Assembly: GCA_963732795.1 (NCBI GenBank)
Contig: CAVTAV010000002.1
Location: forward strand, 930,001 to 994,000
Direction of reading: 5' to 3'
Source: CAVTAV01 sp963732795
GTDB taxonomy: Bacteria > Pseudomonadota > Alphaproteobacteria > CAVTAV01
Length of the DNA: 64,000 bases
Numbering within the stretch: the first letter of the stretch is position 1; the number at the start of each line of letters is the position of its first letter. The notes beneath the pieces were generated by a model, which was not told where the DNA came from, did no database searches, and saw only the letters and a list, made by a program, of their open reading frames with translations. Below are positions 36,903-46,251 of this stretch, piece by piece. A program made the translations under genes and the position numbers.

Positions 36903-39900
36903 ATGTCCAACGCATTAAAGCCAGCACCGAAAGGGGTTGCGTCCTTTCACCATCCGAAGACCTCGTTCCTTAGAGTAGCGAAATATAGCGTCAGCGCGAT
37001 TGCCGTTCTTGGATGCCTGTCGGCGACAGGCTATGCGGCCGCGTCCGACCAGGCGGACCAGTCCCGATCGGGCGCCAAGGATCTCGACCGCATCGCCGTC
37101 GCCGAGGCGGGAACCCAAAGCGGCGCCACCGCCTCGGATAACGCCGCCAACGAAGTTGTCATCACCGGCACGCGCATTCAGCGCACAGGCATGCAGACGC
37201 CGACCCCGGTCACCGTGATGCCGGCGGACGAGCTGGCCAAGATGGCGCCAACCAATCTGATCGACGCCCTCGATCAGGTGCCCCAGTTCCTCAACAACGA
37301 CCGGCCCGACACCGCCGCCAGCAAGGCAAACTCGGCGGGCGCCTCGAACGTCAATCTTCGGGGCCTCGGCGCGAAGCGGACCCTGGTCCTGCTCGACGGC
37401 CGGCGCGTGGTGCCGTCGAACCGGCTCGGCAATGTCGATATCAATCTGTTTCCGCAGGAGCTCGTCAGCCGGGTCGACGTGGTCACCGGCGGCGCCTCGG
37501 CGGCCTATGGCACGGACGCAGTGGCCGGCGTCGTAAATTTCGTGCTGGACCGCGACTTCACCGGCGTCAAAGGTTCGGTCCAGGGAGGGCTCACCAGCCG
37601 CGGCGACCACAAGAACTATCAAATATCGCTCAGCGCCGGCACGGATATCGGCAGTCGCTTCCATCTGATCGCCTCGGGCCAGTTCGCCCAGGCGAACCGG
37701 ATCGACAACCTGATCGGGCGGAACTGGTATCAGGGCTGGGGCCTCGTCACTAACCCGGACTGGCAAGCGGCCGTCACCGCCGGCAATTGCCAGGTGAATG
37801 TCCTGTGCGCGGCCGGCCCGCAATATCTGATCGCCAAGAACGTCGTCTCGTCGGGCTTCACCGACGGCGGCCTGATCAGTGCGCCCGGTGCGTCCTTCAA
37901 CCGCTATTACTTCTTGAGCGACGGCACCGCCGTTCCGTTCATCAACGGGAATCCGGCAGCGGTCGGCTACGGTACTCAATCCCAAGTGGGCGGCAGCGGG
38001 TTCAATCCGACGACACCGAACCCGAATGTTCATACGCAGGCCTACCCTCATGGCACACGGTCCGGCTCGTTCGTGCCGGACTCCTTGAGGGACAACGGCT
38101 TCCTCCATTTGGATTACCAGGCGTCGGACAGCGTCAAACTCTACGCCGAAGGGTTGATCGGCCATTCCTCGACCAACAGCGTCGGCACGCTGCCGCTGAC
38201 CATCGGAAGCCGGGCGCTCACGATCTATCAGGGCAACCCCTATCTGCCCGACTGGATCAACACCGCGATGACCAATGAGGGTGTCAGCTCGTTCAAGCTA
38301 GAGCGCTACAACACGGCGGCGGACATCGCCCAAGACCGCTTCATCATGCAGAACATGACCTATTCCTTCACGCTCGGCTTCGACGCCGATCTGCATGGCG
38401 GCTTCTTCGACGGCTGGACCGTCAACGGCTATTTCCAGGGCGGCTGGAACCACAACCATCTTGATTTCGAGAACTTCGTGCGGCGGGACCGCTTGCCGCT
38501 AGCGGCCGACGCGGTGGTTGATCCGGCGACGGGCCAGACGGTCTGCAACGTTACCCTCGTCGATCCCAATGGTCCCTATAAGGACTGCGTGCCGATCGAC
38601 CTGTTCGGCACCGGCCGAGCCTCCAAAGAGGCCATCGACTGGGTCAACGGCAGCATGTGGGTCCAGGACAACACCAATCAGCAGAATGCCGAAGTCTCGG
38701 CCAGTGGCGATATCTTCGACGGATGGGGCGCCGGCGCCGTCTCGCTCGCGGTCGGCGCTTCCTGGCGCAAGCAGAGCATCAGTCAGAGGATCGGCCCGAG
38801 CGACGTGGTGAACCAGCCGGGACTCGCAAACGATCCGGCGAACGGCATCCGCGGCATTCCACCGGCATGGAGTGGCGTGGACGACTATCTGCAATTCGTC
38901 TCGCTGGAGAACTTCCAGGGCAGCTTCAACGTCAAGGAACTGTTCGCGGAAACCCTGGTGCCCTTGGTCGCCAACAAGCCGTTCGTGCAGCAGCTTAACC
39001 TGAATCTCGCAGCGCGCTGGGCCGACTATACGGGCAGCGGCGGCATCTGGTCGTGGAAAGCCGGTCTCGACTGGCAGACCACCAACTCACTCAGGTTCCG
39101 GGGCACGATCTCCCGTGACATCCGGGCGGCCAGTCTGGAGGAACGGTTCGACGCTCAAGGTCAAGGCGCGGCGGTCAACGATCCCGTTAACAACCAGAGC
39201 TACACGACCTTCCAGATCCGGGGCGGCAATCCGAACGTCAATCCGGAGAAAGCGGACACGTTCACGGTCGGTGCGGTGTATCAGCCCTCCTTCCTCGACG
39301 GCCTGTCGCTTTCGCTCGACTGGTATCGGATCAAGATCAAGGGCGCAATCTCGCTCTTGAGCGTCCAGTCGATTGTCGATACCTGCTACACGACCAACGA
39401 TCCCGAATATTGCGGACGCATCACACGCGATCCCGGCTCGGGGCTGATCACCAACGTCCAAAACACCTACATCAATGTGAGCAGTCAGAAGGTCAGTGGT
39501 GTCGATCTCGAGGTGGACTACAACACCGCCGCCAAGATCTTCGGGGGCGGCGCCGAAGCGCTGAACCTCCGCTTCCTTGGAACGTATATGAGCAAATACG
39601 CGTTCACGGCGGGAGGCGTGACCACGAACTATGCCGGTCAGCTCGGCACCGCTTTCCCGGGCAACGGTTATCCGAAGTTCCGGTTCACCGCGAACGCAAA
39701 CTACAGCAACGGTCCGTTCGGGCTGTTTCTGCAGGAGCGCTTCATCAGCAGCGGCAAGAACAACGCTGCCTATACCACCGGCATCCAAATCGAAGACAAT
39801 TCGGTCAGTGCCGCCTACTACACCGATCTCCGGTTAAGCTACGACTTCAAGGCAATCAGCGACGGGAATTGGCAGATGTATTTCAACGTCACCAATCTGT

Positions 39901-40025
39901 TCGACAAGGCCCCTCCGGTGATCCCGAGCTGGAGCGTTTTCGTCGGCACCGGCTACAGCGCCAACGAACGCATCCACGACCTGCTCGGCCGCCGCTTCAC
40001 CATGGGCATGCGGTTCGAGTATTAG
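36903..40025 (+). CDS. TonB-dependent outer-membrane receptor
   Basis: 1040 residues, intact. Long N-terminal signal with a hydrophobic core (VAKYSVSAIAVLGCLSATGYAAA, to about residue 48). Plug domain: EVVITGTRIQRTG, DALDQVPQFLNN, NVNLRGLGAKRTLVLLDGRRV and GGASAAYGTDAVAGVVNFVLDRDF. The beta-barrel ends with the outer-membrane sorting Phe motif MGMRFEY. This subfamily (oligosaccharide/aromatic-type SusC-like receptors of alphaproteobacteria) imports large or hydrophobic nutrients using TonB energy. It stands alone on + strand, with a strong hairpin 16 bp downstream. The nutrient is unknown; the neighbouring LLM monooxygenase is divergent. Confidence 0.93.
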   Translation: MSNALKPAPKGVASFHHPKTSFLRVAKYSVSAIAVLGCLSATGYAAASDQADQSRSGAKDLDRIAVAEAGTQSGATASDNAANEVVITGTRIQRTGMQTPTPVTVMPADELAKMAPTNLIDALDQVPQFLNNDRPDTAASKANSAGASNVNLRGLGAKRTLVLLDGRRVVPSNRLGNVDINLFPQELVSRVDVVTGGASAAYGTDAVAGVVNFVLDRDFTGVKGSVQGGLTSRGDHKNYQISLSAGTDIGSRFHLIASGQFAQANRIDNLIGRNWYQGWGLVTNPDWQAAVTAGNCQVNVLCAAGPQYLIAKNVVSSGFTDGGLISAPGASFNRYYFLSDGTAVPFINGNPAAVGYGTQSQVGGSGFNPTTPNPNVHTQAYPHGTRSGSFVPDSLRDNGFLHLDYQASDSVKLYAEGLIGHSSTNSVGTLPLTIGSRALTIYQGNPYLPDWINTAMTNEGVSSFKLERYNTAADIAQDRFIMQNMTYSFTLGFDADLHGGFFDGWTVNGYFQGGWNHNHLDFENFVRRDRLPLAADAVVDPATGQTVCNVTLVDPNGPYKDCVPIDLFGTGRASKEAIDWVNGSMWVQDNTNQQNAEVSASGDIFDGWGAGAVSLAVGASWRKQSISQRIGPSDVVNQPGLANDPANGIRGIPPAWSGVDDYLQFVSLENFQGSFNVKELFAETLVPLVANKPFVQQLNLNLAARWADYTGSGGIWSWKAGLDWQTTNSLRFRGTISRDIRAASLEERFDAQGQGAAVNDPVNNQSYTTFQIRGGNPNVNPEKADTFTVGAVYQPSFLDGLSLSLDWYRIKIKGAISLLSVQSIVDTCYTTNDPEYCGRITRDPGSGLITNVQNTYINVSSQKVSGVDLEVDYNTAAKIFGGGAEALNLRFLGTYMSKYAFTAGGVTTNYAGQLGTAFPGNGYPKFRFTANANYSNGPFGLFLQERFISSGKNNAAYTTGIQIEDNSVSAAYYTDLRLSYDFKAISDGNWQMYFNVTNLFDKAPPVIPSWSVFVGTGYSANERIHDLLGRRFTMGMRFEY

Positions 40026-40040
40026 GAGCCTCATGGCAAA

Positions 40041-40068
40041 GCCCTCTCCCCGTCTTCGGGGAGAGGGC
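40041..40068 (+). terminator. Strong GC hairpin after the TonB receptor
   Basis: GCCCTCTCCCC-gtcttc-GGGGAGAGGGC, an 11-bp perfect stem 16 bp past the receptor stop, without a U-run. It could act as a terminator or be a common GC repeat between convergent genes. Confidence 0.6.
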
Positions 40069-40094
40069 TCGGCCGAGGCAGGGGCCGGTATCGC

Positions 40095-40442
40095 TCAGGG
40101 CGCCCTAAGGATCTCCGCCAGCACCGCCGCATTATTGCGCTCCGTATCGCGGGCCGCATACAGCAACGTGACCGTCCCGGCTTGCACACGGGCGCGAAGG
40201 GTTTTCATCAGATCGGGTTTTTCGGCGAGTTCCGCCTTGTAGCGGCGGCGGAACTCCGGCCAGCATGCCGGAGCGTGGCCGAACCACTTGCGCAATTCAT
40301 CGCTCGGCGCAATGTCCTTCACCCAATCGTCGATCTGCGCGCGGTCCTTTGAGAGGCCACGCGGCCACAGGCGGTCGACGAGAATGCGAACGCCATCCGA
40401 TCGATCCGGTGGGTCATAGATGCGTTTGACACGGATGGGCAT
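40095..40442 (-). CDS. DUF488 family protein
   Basis: 115 residues. IKRIYDPP-type opening (VKRIYDPPDRSDGVRILVDRLWPRG), then APSDELRKWFGHAP and VTLLYAARDTERNNAAVLAEIL are diagnostic of DUF488, small cytosolic proteins of unknown function. The ATG at 40442 is preferred over an upstream ATG at 40499 because the conserved part begins there. It is convergent with the receptor gene. Confidence 0.92.
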   Translation of the reverse strand: MPIRVKRIYDPPDRSDGVRILVDRLWPRGLSKDRAQIDDWVKDIAPSDELRKWFGHAPACWPEFRRRYKAELAEKPDLMKTLRARVQAGTVTLLYAARDTERNNAAVLAEILRAP

Positions 40443-40458
40443 AGCGAAACGGTATCCC

Positions 40459-40833
40459 TCAGCAATCCGACTCCGGCGGCGTGCAATAAGGAGCGCCACA
40501 TGCGTTGTACGTATAGTCGAAGGTCTCGCCGCTCTTCAGCCAGATCGGATGACGCGTGTCGGTCTTGCCTTGCAGGAGGAACAGGAAGTGGTTCGACATC
40601 GGGTCTCCGGACACGCGCTCGCAGAGTTGGATGTTGACCTGAAAGCCACAACTGTTCTCGAGCAGGATCGAGGGCTGTCCGCCGCTTGTCACAACGGAAT
40701 CTCGAATGCAGGTGCCGACGCGGATTTTTCCTTCGCGCGCCATCTGACGGATCTCTGATTTGGGCGTCGCGCCCATGGACGCGGTTGAGACGATGACGGC
40801 GAGAATCGTCAGACCGGCGGCCATCAAACGCAT
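40459..40833 (-). CDS. Cys-rich secreted protein (tandem copy 1)
   Basis: 124 residues. Signal peptide to about residue 22 (ASMGA). Mature part: EIRQMAREGKIRVGTCIRDSVV, ILLENSCGFQVNIQLCERV, then ETFDYTYNACGAPYCTPPESDC at the very end. Six Cys suggest three disulfides. The layout matches the next gene (40845-41285) block for block, so this is a tandem duplication. Function unknown. It lies 17 bp upstream of DUF488 and 12 bp from its paralogue, probably one transcript. Confidence 0.8.
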   Translation of the reverse strand: MRLMAAGLTILAVIVSTASMGATPKSEIRQMAREGKIRVGTCIRDSVVTSGGQPSILLENSCGFQVNIQLCERVSGDPMSNHFLFLLQGKTDTRHPIWLKSGETFDYTYNACGAPYCTPPESDC

Positions 40834-40844
40834 ATCGTCCCGCC

Positions 40845-41285
40845 TCAGCAATCCGGATCCGGCGGCATGCAATAGGCGACGCCGCAGGTGTTGTAGGTAT
40901 AGGTGAACGTCTGGCCGGTCTTGAACCAGAGCCGGAAACGGCTTTCGGACTGCTTGCTGACGATGAAGCCGAAATGGTTCTCGCCGACATCCTCGGGCCG
41001 CCGCGCGCAGAGCTGGACCGAAACCTGCACGTCGCAACTGTTGCGGAACAGGATGACCGGCTGGTCCCCGCTCTCGATCAGAGTGTCGCTGACACATTGC
41101 CCGTAGCGGATTTCGCCGGCGCTGATCTTGCGGCGGACGTCCTGCTCGCTTGGATGCGAAGGCTTGGACGATGACAGGTCAACCGCCGGCGCATCATCGG
41201 CCGGGGCAGCCGGCACGGCCGTCGTCCCGGCCAGTGTCAGGCACGCAAACAGGGCGAAGCAAATCCGTGCAGGATGTGGCATCAT
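40845..41285 (-). CDS. Cys-rich secreted protein (tandem copy 2)
   Basis: 146 residues. Signal peptide to about residue 27 (VPAAPA), a short Ser/Pro linker, then DVRRKISAGEIRYGQCVSDTLI, ILFRNSCDVQVSVQLCARR and the terminal TFTYTYNTCGVAYCMPPDPDC. Same six Cys and CGxxYCxPPxxDC ending as its neighbour. Two adjacent ATGs (41285 and 41282) follow GGGGGC; either may start. It is divergent from the nsrR-like gene. Confidence 0.8.
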   Translation of the reverse strand: MMPHPARICFALFACLTLAGTTAVPAAPADDAPAVDLSSSKPSHPSEQDVRRKISAGEIRYGQCVSDTLIESGDQPVILFRNSCDVQVSVQLCARRPEDVGENHFGFIVSKQSESRFRLWFKTGQTFTYTYNTCGVAYCMPPDPDC

Positions 41286-41386
41286 GGGCGGCCCCCGTCG
41301 GTTGGACGGACGTAAGACGCATTCAGTAGACTTGGTTTCCGGTCCGGCCCGGGCAGCCGGCAATCGCCCTTGCAAGGTGACAAGAC

Positions 41387-41824
41387 ATGCACCTCACCAC
41401 CTTCGCGGACTATTCCCTTCGGACTTTGATGTACGTCGGCACGAAGGGGAACGAGCTTTCCACCATCGACGAGATCGCCGACGCCTACCGCATCTCGCGC
41501 AATCACCTGATGAAGGTGGTCCATCGCCTCGGCCGTCTCGGCTATGTCGAGACGGTGCGCGGGCGCGAGGGCGGCATGCGGCTCAAACGCGCGCCGGGGG
41601 AGATCAATCTCGGAACGCTGGTGCGCGAGGTCGAGGAAAGCCTCGCGATCGTCGAATGCATGGAGGGCGGGGCCGGGCGCTGCTGCATCGAGCCGGCCTG
41701 CACCCTGAAGGGTATTCTCGCGGAATCCTTGGGCGCGTTCCTGGGGGTGCTCGACCGCTACACCCTGGCCGATCTCCTCAAGCCGCGCCAACGGCTCAGG
41801 ACGCTGTTGACGATGCCGGCCTGA
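41387..41824 (+). CDS. nsrR: Rrf2-family regulator, NsrR-like
   Basis: 145 residues. Winged helix MHLTTFADYSLRTLMYVG...ISRNHLMKVVHRLGRLGYVETVRGREGGM, then the iron-sulfur ligand cluster ECMEGGAGRCCIEPACTLKG with the Cys spacing of NsrR, the nitric-oxide sensor. It is convergent with nnrS, whose 3' end overlaps it by 29 bp. Rrf2 cluster assignment to NO rather than redox (IscR/RsrR) rests on the nnrS neighbour. Confidence 0.85.
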   Translation: MHLTTFADYSLRTLMYVGTKGNELSTIDEIADAYRISRNHLMKVVHRLGRLGYVETVRGREGGMRLKRAPGEINLGTLVREVEESLAIVECMEGGAGRCCIEPACTLKGILAESLGAFLGVLDRYTLADLLKPRQRLRTLLTMPA

Positions 41825-43016
41825 CACGGCCTTCCTCCTTGCGCCGCGTCCACCACATCGGGCTGCAGACGATCAGGTACAACGCGAACGCCGTGATCCA
41901 GGCGGCGGCCGCGGCGATCAGCAGGAACAAATAGGCCGAGGGCACGGCCGGCGTGACGATCCTGAGAGCTGCCGAGAGCGACACCAGCACATAAGCCGAG
42001 GTCAAGCCTGGCCCCGCGCGGAGCTCGCGGCCGGTATGGCCGAGGGTGGCGCGCGACATGACGGCCAGGGTCATGGTGCCGATCGCGCCGGCGGTCAGGG
42101 CATGAAGCGCGCCGGTCGCCGGAACGGCGGGATCGAAGATCGAGAGCGCCAGCAGGCCGAAGCCGATCGCCACCCAGAGATGGCCAAGATGAAGGACCCA
42201 GAGCAGCGGCTCTGACAAAGTCCGCCAGCCGCGCCATCGGGCGAGGCGGATAAGGGTGAGAACGGCGGCGAGGCCCATCAGCGCGCCCGTGCCGAGCCCA
42301 GTCCGGTGCGGCGACCCAGGCGAAAAGCGCGAGGGCGGTCGCGGCGAGGGTAACGCGGTCGAACCGGCCGAGGCTCGCCGGCAGGCGCTCGGCGCCCCGC
42401 TTCACCAGCCAATTCCGCGTGAAGCTCGGAATGATCCGCCCGCCGATCAAGGCGATGAGCGCGATCACCACGCTGATCGCCAGCCGCCGCGCGGGACCGT
42501 CATCCGAAATGAATCCGATCGCTGCGGCATGAAGCGCGGCGTTGCATAGCAGGAAAACGGATAACAGGCCGATGATCGGCAGGTTGCGCCAGTTCTTGCC
42601 GGCGAGAATTTCCCGCAGGCACACCGCGATCAGCCCCGCCAGGAACGACAGGTCGATTGCCGCGGCCGTCCACGGCCCGATTACGGCGGACGTCATCACG
42701 GCCGCCCGCCCCGCGACCCAAAGCCCGACAAGCGCCGCCAACGCCCCGCCCTGCAAGCGGCAGCCGTCCGGTCCAGTTCGGGATCGCCGTCAGCAAAAAC
42801 CCGCCGATCGCCGCCGCGACATAGCCGAACAGCATCTCATGGTAATGCCAGGCAATCGCGTCAAACGCCGTCGGCAGCGCAATGCGCCCGAGCATCATCT
42901 CGATCGAAAGACAAAGCGCGACGAGCGCCCACAGCCCGGCCAGAAAGAAGAACGGCCGAAACCCTTGCAAGCAGAATGGCCGGGCCGGAATAGGGCCGAT
43001 AGCGCGGAATTGCCAT
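41796..43016 (-). CDS. nnrS: NnrS family membrane protein, three frameshifts
   Basis: About 405 residues with some twelve hydrophobic segments. N-terminus MAIPRYRPYSGPAIL-LQGFRPFFFLAGLW, FDAIAWHYHEMLFGYVAAAIGGFLLTAIPNWTGR (His-rich helix), later RNLPIIGLLSVFLLCNA, LHALTAGAIGTMTLAVMSRATLGHTGREL and PSAYLFLLIAAAAAWI. NnrS contains haem and copper and protects against nitric oxide. Extra or missing bases near 42970 (extra T), 42760 and 42303 break the frame. The ATG at 43016 is the usual family start. It overlaps nsrR convergently. Confidence 0.85.
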
Positions 43017-43051
43017 GGGGACGCAGACTCCTTAAGCGAAGGCGCATTTAA

Positions 43052-43068
43052 ACATGTATATGGTATGT
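43052..43068. promoter_or_regulatory. Weak dyad ahead of nnrS
   Basis: ACATGTATATGGTATGT has ACAT...ATGT ends, 36 bp upstream of the nnrS start, in an AT-rich patch. It is a candidate NsrR or FNR-type site, but the match is imperfect. Confidence 0.25.
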
Positions 43069-43120
43069 CTGTTATTGCGCGAGATCAATTTTGGGCGCGG
43101 TCAGGCGCGTCCCCGGTTTC

Positions 43121-43204
43121 ACGTCATCGCGCAGGCGCGAAGCGCCGTGGCGATCCAGAAGTCCTGGATTGCCGCGCGGTCTGCGCGACCGCTCGCAGAT
43201 GACG
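43121..43204. repeat. Dispersed palindromic element (CGTCATCGCG...GATGACG)
   Basis: Arms CGTCATCGCGCAGGCGCGAAG and GCGACCGCTCGCAGATGACG flank a central GGCGATCCAGAAGTCCTGGATTGCC hairpin, the same architecture as 22909 and 35303. Confidence 0.78.
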
Positions 43205-43217
43205 GCTGAACCGAATC

Positions 43218-44035
43218 CTACTCCGTGATCTTCTGCTGCTGGACGCCGTTCTGGTCGATGAACTCGCGGTTGTCTTCGCAGATATATTCCTGGAGCTTGT
43301 AGTTCTTCATGCGGGTCCAGGCAGTCGGTGTAGGTCCAGGGTTTTTCGAGATAGACCGGGTCGGTGATCGTGATCGTGTCCCAGACGACGTCGGGGGCGA
43401 CCTCCTTGATCTCCTCGTCGATGCGCATCTCGGTCGGAATGCGGCACGCCGCGGAGCTTGACGTTTTCCTTGATGCCCATGGTCGTGACCTTGAGCACGC
43501 CATTCTCCCAATGGCCGACGGACGTACCATAGAAGCTCGGGTCGATCTCCTCGAAAGGCGGCAAATTCTGGTCGAGATAGATGTGGCGGACCTGGGTATA
43601 GGCCTCCTCGATGATGGTGATCATCCCGCGGGTCTGGAGGATCTCCATCGGGAAGGTCGGGCCCATCATGGTCGGCATGCCTTCGGGCAGGCAGTTCACG
43701 ACCTGGCTGTTCAAGGGCTTGCCGGCGGCGCGCGCTTCCGCCTCCTTCTTCTGCATCGCCTCGTATTCTTTCATATAGACCGGCTTCAGCGGCGGCGGGC
43801 CCATGCGCGGCGGCACGTGAGGCTCGGTCCGCATCTTCTTGTTGGGATCGTCCTTCGGATCCGTAAACCCTAGCGTATAGACCGGATAGCGCTGCCATTG
43901 GCCGGTGATGTCGATCGCGCCCTTGCCGACGACGCCCATGGGCATCTTGCCGTCACCCGCCAGGGCCGGCGCGGCGGCGAGCATCAAAACGCCGGCGATT
44001 GCGAGGCCGGAAGCCCGGCTCGTCAATTTCGTCAT
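43218..44035 (-). CDS. Secreted G-W-[ED]-x family protein (divergent member), two frameshifts
   Basis: About 271 residues. Signal peptide to about residue 26 (PALAG). ITGQWQRYPVY replaces the first block; VNCLPEGMPTMMGPTFPMEIL carries the conserved Cys and GMP; SVGHWENGVLKVTTMG corresponds to GHWEGNTLV; QEYICEDNREF gives the C-terminal Cys and acidic pair. Breaks near 43455 and 43316 separate HSDEMRID and KNYKLQEY. The ATG at 44035 follows AGGGGGG. It lies 17 bp downstream of a DUF6152 gene, probably one operon, as at 7947/9011. Function unknown. Confidence 0.78.
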
Positions 44036-44052
44036 TGTCCCCCTCCCCGCGC

Positions 44053-44481
44053 CTATTCTTCTTCGGCGGCCGTACGTTTGTAGGTGTTCGCCGCCGGGAC
44101 CGGCGCGTCGAGCGTTCGGCCGTCGGCCAAGGTCACCCGCAGGATGAGGCCGCCGGGCTGGCCGTTCAAGAGAGGCGCGATCAGCACCTTCACCTTGTCG
44201 CCGGGCTTCATCATCTTGGCGTGCCAGCCGGCGCGGACGAGCATGTTCACCGCCATGCATTCGATGACGTAGTGCTTGACCACCCCGTCCTTATCCTTGG
44301 CGTCCACGTCGAGATAGACATGCGGGTTGGTCCATTGGAACTTGGTGACCGTGCCGTCGAGCAGAACCGATCGATTGTGATCGAACATCGCGAAGGAATG
44401 ATGGGCCGCGGCCGGAACGGCGGCGAATCCCAAAATCCCCAACAGCACCGATAGCGATACTAAGAATTTCGTGCGAGTCAT
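44053..44481 (-). CDS. DUF6152 family secreted protein
   Basis: 142 residues, paralogue of 9011-9433. Signal to about residue 25, then HHSFAMFDHNRSVLLDGTV and FQWTNPHVYLDVDAKD, the DUF6152 signature. The ATG at 44481 follows AGGAGGGGG. Immediately upstream of a secreted G-W-[ED]-G family gene with 17 bp between them, which makes co-transcription likely. Confidence 0.88.
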   Translation of the reverse strand: MTRTKFLVSLSVLLGILGFAAVPAAAHHSFAMFDHNRSVLLDGTVTKFQWTNPHVYLDVDAKDKDGVVKHYVIECMAVNMLVRAGWHAKMMKPGDKVKVLIAPLLNGQPGGLILRVTLADGRTLDAPVPAANTYKRTAAEEE

Positions 44482-44625
44482 TCCCGACTCCCCCTCCTAA
44501 AACCAAAATGCCAACCGGGCGCCTGTTCTATCATTATACGCGCCCGCATCCTCCCATCCGTTCGGCCCCATAATCCGTCAATTTTGACAAATCATCAATG
44601 GGTCTCAGCATGGCTTGGAATCCTG

Positions 44626-46188
44626 TCAAAGCGTCAGCGTGGCAGCGAGATGATCCCGCAGCCGCGCCGCCTCCGACGCCAGGCAGCGAAAGCCGATATA
44701 GCCGTCCGGCCGGATGAGATAGAGCCGGTCCCTCGGATCCGCGCGGTAATGCGCTTCGATGTCCGGGGACGGATCGACGATCGAAGCCCGCAAAACGCGC
44801 TCATATTGCTTTAGGAAAGGCACAAGGGTCGAAACCTGCCCGGTCTCGAGCCCGCGCAGGATCAGAAGCGTAAAATCCGGATGGCGCGTGAGCCCATAAA
44901 GTGTCCGGCCGTCGGCGAGATCGGCATCGGGCGCGCGGTCGCCGATCGCAGGTCCCGGGAGCGGCGCGAGACCGGGGGCTGAATCGACGTAATCGCGGTA
45001 GCTATAGGAAATGCCCGAGCAGCGGCCGACCACGGCCTCCAGCCACTCGGCATCATGGATCTTCTGGCTGCGCTCGCCGATGTCGCGGCCATGGCCCATG
45101 AACACGTCCTGAAGCGAGGTCGCGGCCCAAAGAACCTGTTCGGCGATCGGGCGCCGCTCGCGCTCGTAGCTGTCGAGAAGGTCCTGCCGTGCCCAGCCTT
45201 TCTCGACGAGAGCCAGTTTCCAGCCGAGATTGAAGGCGTCCTGCATACAGCAGTTCATGCCCTGCCCGCCCGTGGTGGGATGGACATGGGCAAAATCCCC
45301 GGCCAGGAACACCCGCCCCCGGCGATAGGCGTCGGCGAGGCGGAGCGCATGGTCCCATTTGGAGTGCCACACGATCTCGCCGAGGCGCACCCCGTCGAAA
45401 TGCCGGTCCAGGATCGACTGGAAGTAAGCTTCGGGCGTCCCGCCGTTCGCCGTCATATCGCCCCGGTCGCTCGACAGCAGGCGGTAGAACCCGCCGGGCA
45501 GCTTCGCGACCATGAGGAAATGGTCCGTGCCCGCGCAGTAATGGATATAGTCCTCCGCGTCGGGGAAGCCCTTCAGGAACACATCCATGTTCTGGAGCAC
45601 CATCCCTTTATAGTCCTCGCCATGGCGCGACAGGCCGACGGCTTCGCGGGTATGGGAGTTGGCGCCGTCGCAGGCGATGAGATAGCGGCAGCGCACCCGC
45701 TCTTCCGCGTCACCGCGGTCGGCATGGACGAGCGTGGCGGTGACCTCGCCATCCACCTCCTCGACGCCGGTGCAGCGGGTGTTCCATTCGGTCTCACGAC
45801 CGAATTCGTCGCGCACATAGTCGCGCAGGAGATCCTCGGTCTCGCATTGGCGGTGGATCAGCATGTAGCGGTAGCGGGACTCGACGGTGGTGAAGTCCAT
45901 GCCCGGCCGGACCTCGCTCCGCGCGCCGTCATCCGCAACGAAATGCAGGACATAGCCCATGTTGTGAATGTTGCGCTCCAGCAGCCGGTCGATCAGCCGC
46001 CGGTCCACCCGCTCGAGGAGTTCGGCCGTGCGGGAATGCAGGGTGATCGCGCGGGAGGTCGTCGAAGCTTGCGGCAACCGGTCCACCGTGCGCGCCTCGA
46101 CGCCGTGGCGGGCGAGCTCCATCGCAAGCACCGTCCCCGCGGCCCCGCCACCGACGATCAGGATGGGAACTTCGCTGGTCTGAACCAT
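44626..46188 (-). CDS. FAD-dependent aromatic monooxygenase (PheA/TfdB, PHBH-fold)
   Basis: 520 residues. FAD-binding ILIVGGGAAGTVLAMELARHG at 9-29, the internal DG motif YLIACDGANSHTREAVG, and GDFAHVHPTTGGQGMN for the flavin ribityl site; a C-terminal thioredoxin-like tail follows (RPDGYIGFRC). Such enzymes hydroxylate phenolic rings with NADPH and O2. A LysR gene lies divergently 57 bp away and probably regulates it. Substrate not determined. Confidence 0.92.
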   Translation of the reverse strand: MVQTSEVPILIVGGGAAGTVLAMELARHGVEARTVDRLPQASTTSRAITLHSRTAELLERVDRRLIDRLLERNIHNMGYVLHFVADDGARSEVRPGMDFTTVESRYRYMLIHRQCETEDLLRDYVRDEFGRETEWNTRCTGVEEVDGEVTATLVHADRGDAEERVRCRYLIACDGANSHTREAVGLSRHGEDYKGMVLQNMDVFLKGFPDAEDYIHYCAGTDHFLMVAKLPGGFYRLLSSDRGDMTANGGTPEAYFQSILDRHFDGVRLGEIVWHSKWDHALRLADAYRRGRVFLAGDFAHVHPTTGGQGMNCCMQDAFNLGWKLALVEKGWARQDLLDSYERERRPIAEQVLWAATSLQDVFMGHGRDIGERSQKIHDAEWLEAVVGRCSGISYSYRDYVDSAPGLAPLPGPAIGDRAPDADLADGRTLYGLTRHPDFTLLILRGLETGQVSTLVPFLKQYERVLRASIVDPSPDIEAHYRADPRDRLYLIRPDGYIGFRCLASEAARLRDHLAATLTL

Positions 46189-46223
46189 GCCCGGATGATA
46201 GGCCGCGCTTTACCAGCAATGAA

Positions 46224-46251
46224 ATTCATAATAGTTATATTAAACATGAAT
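46224..46251. promoter_or_regulatory. LysR-type inverted repeat in a divergent promoter
   Basis: ATTCAT (46224-46229) and ATGAAT (46246-46251) are perfect inverted arms separated by 16 AT-rich bases, within the 57-bp gap between the monooxygenase and LysR genes; the right arm overlaps the LysR start codon. This suits autoregulation. Confidence 0.5.
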
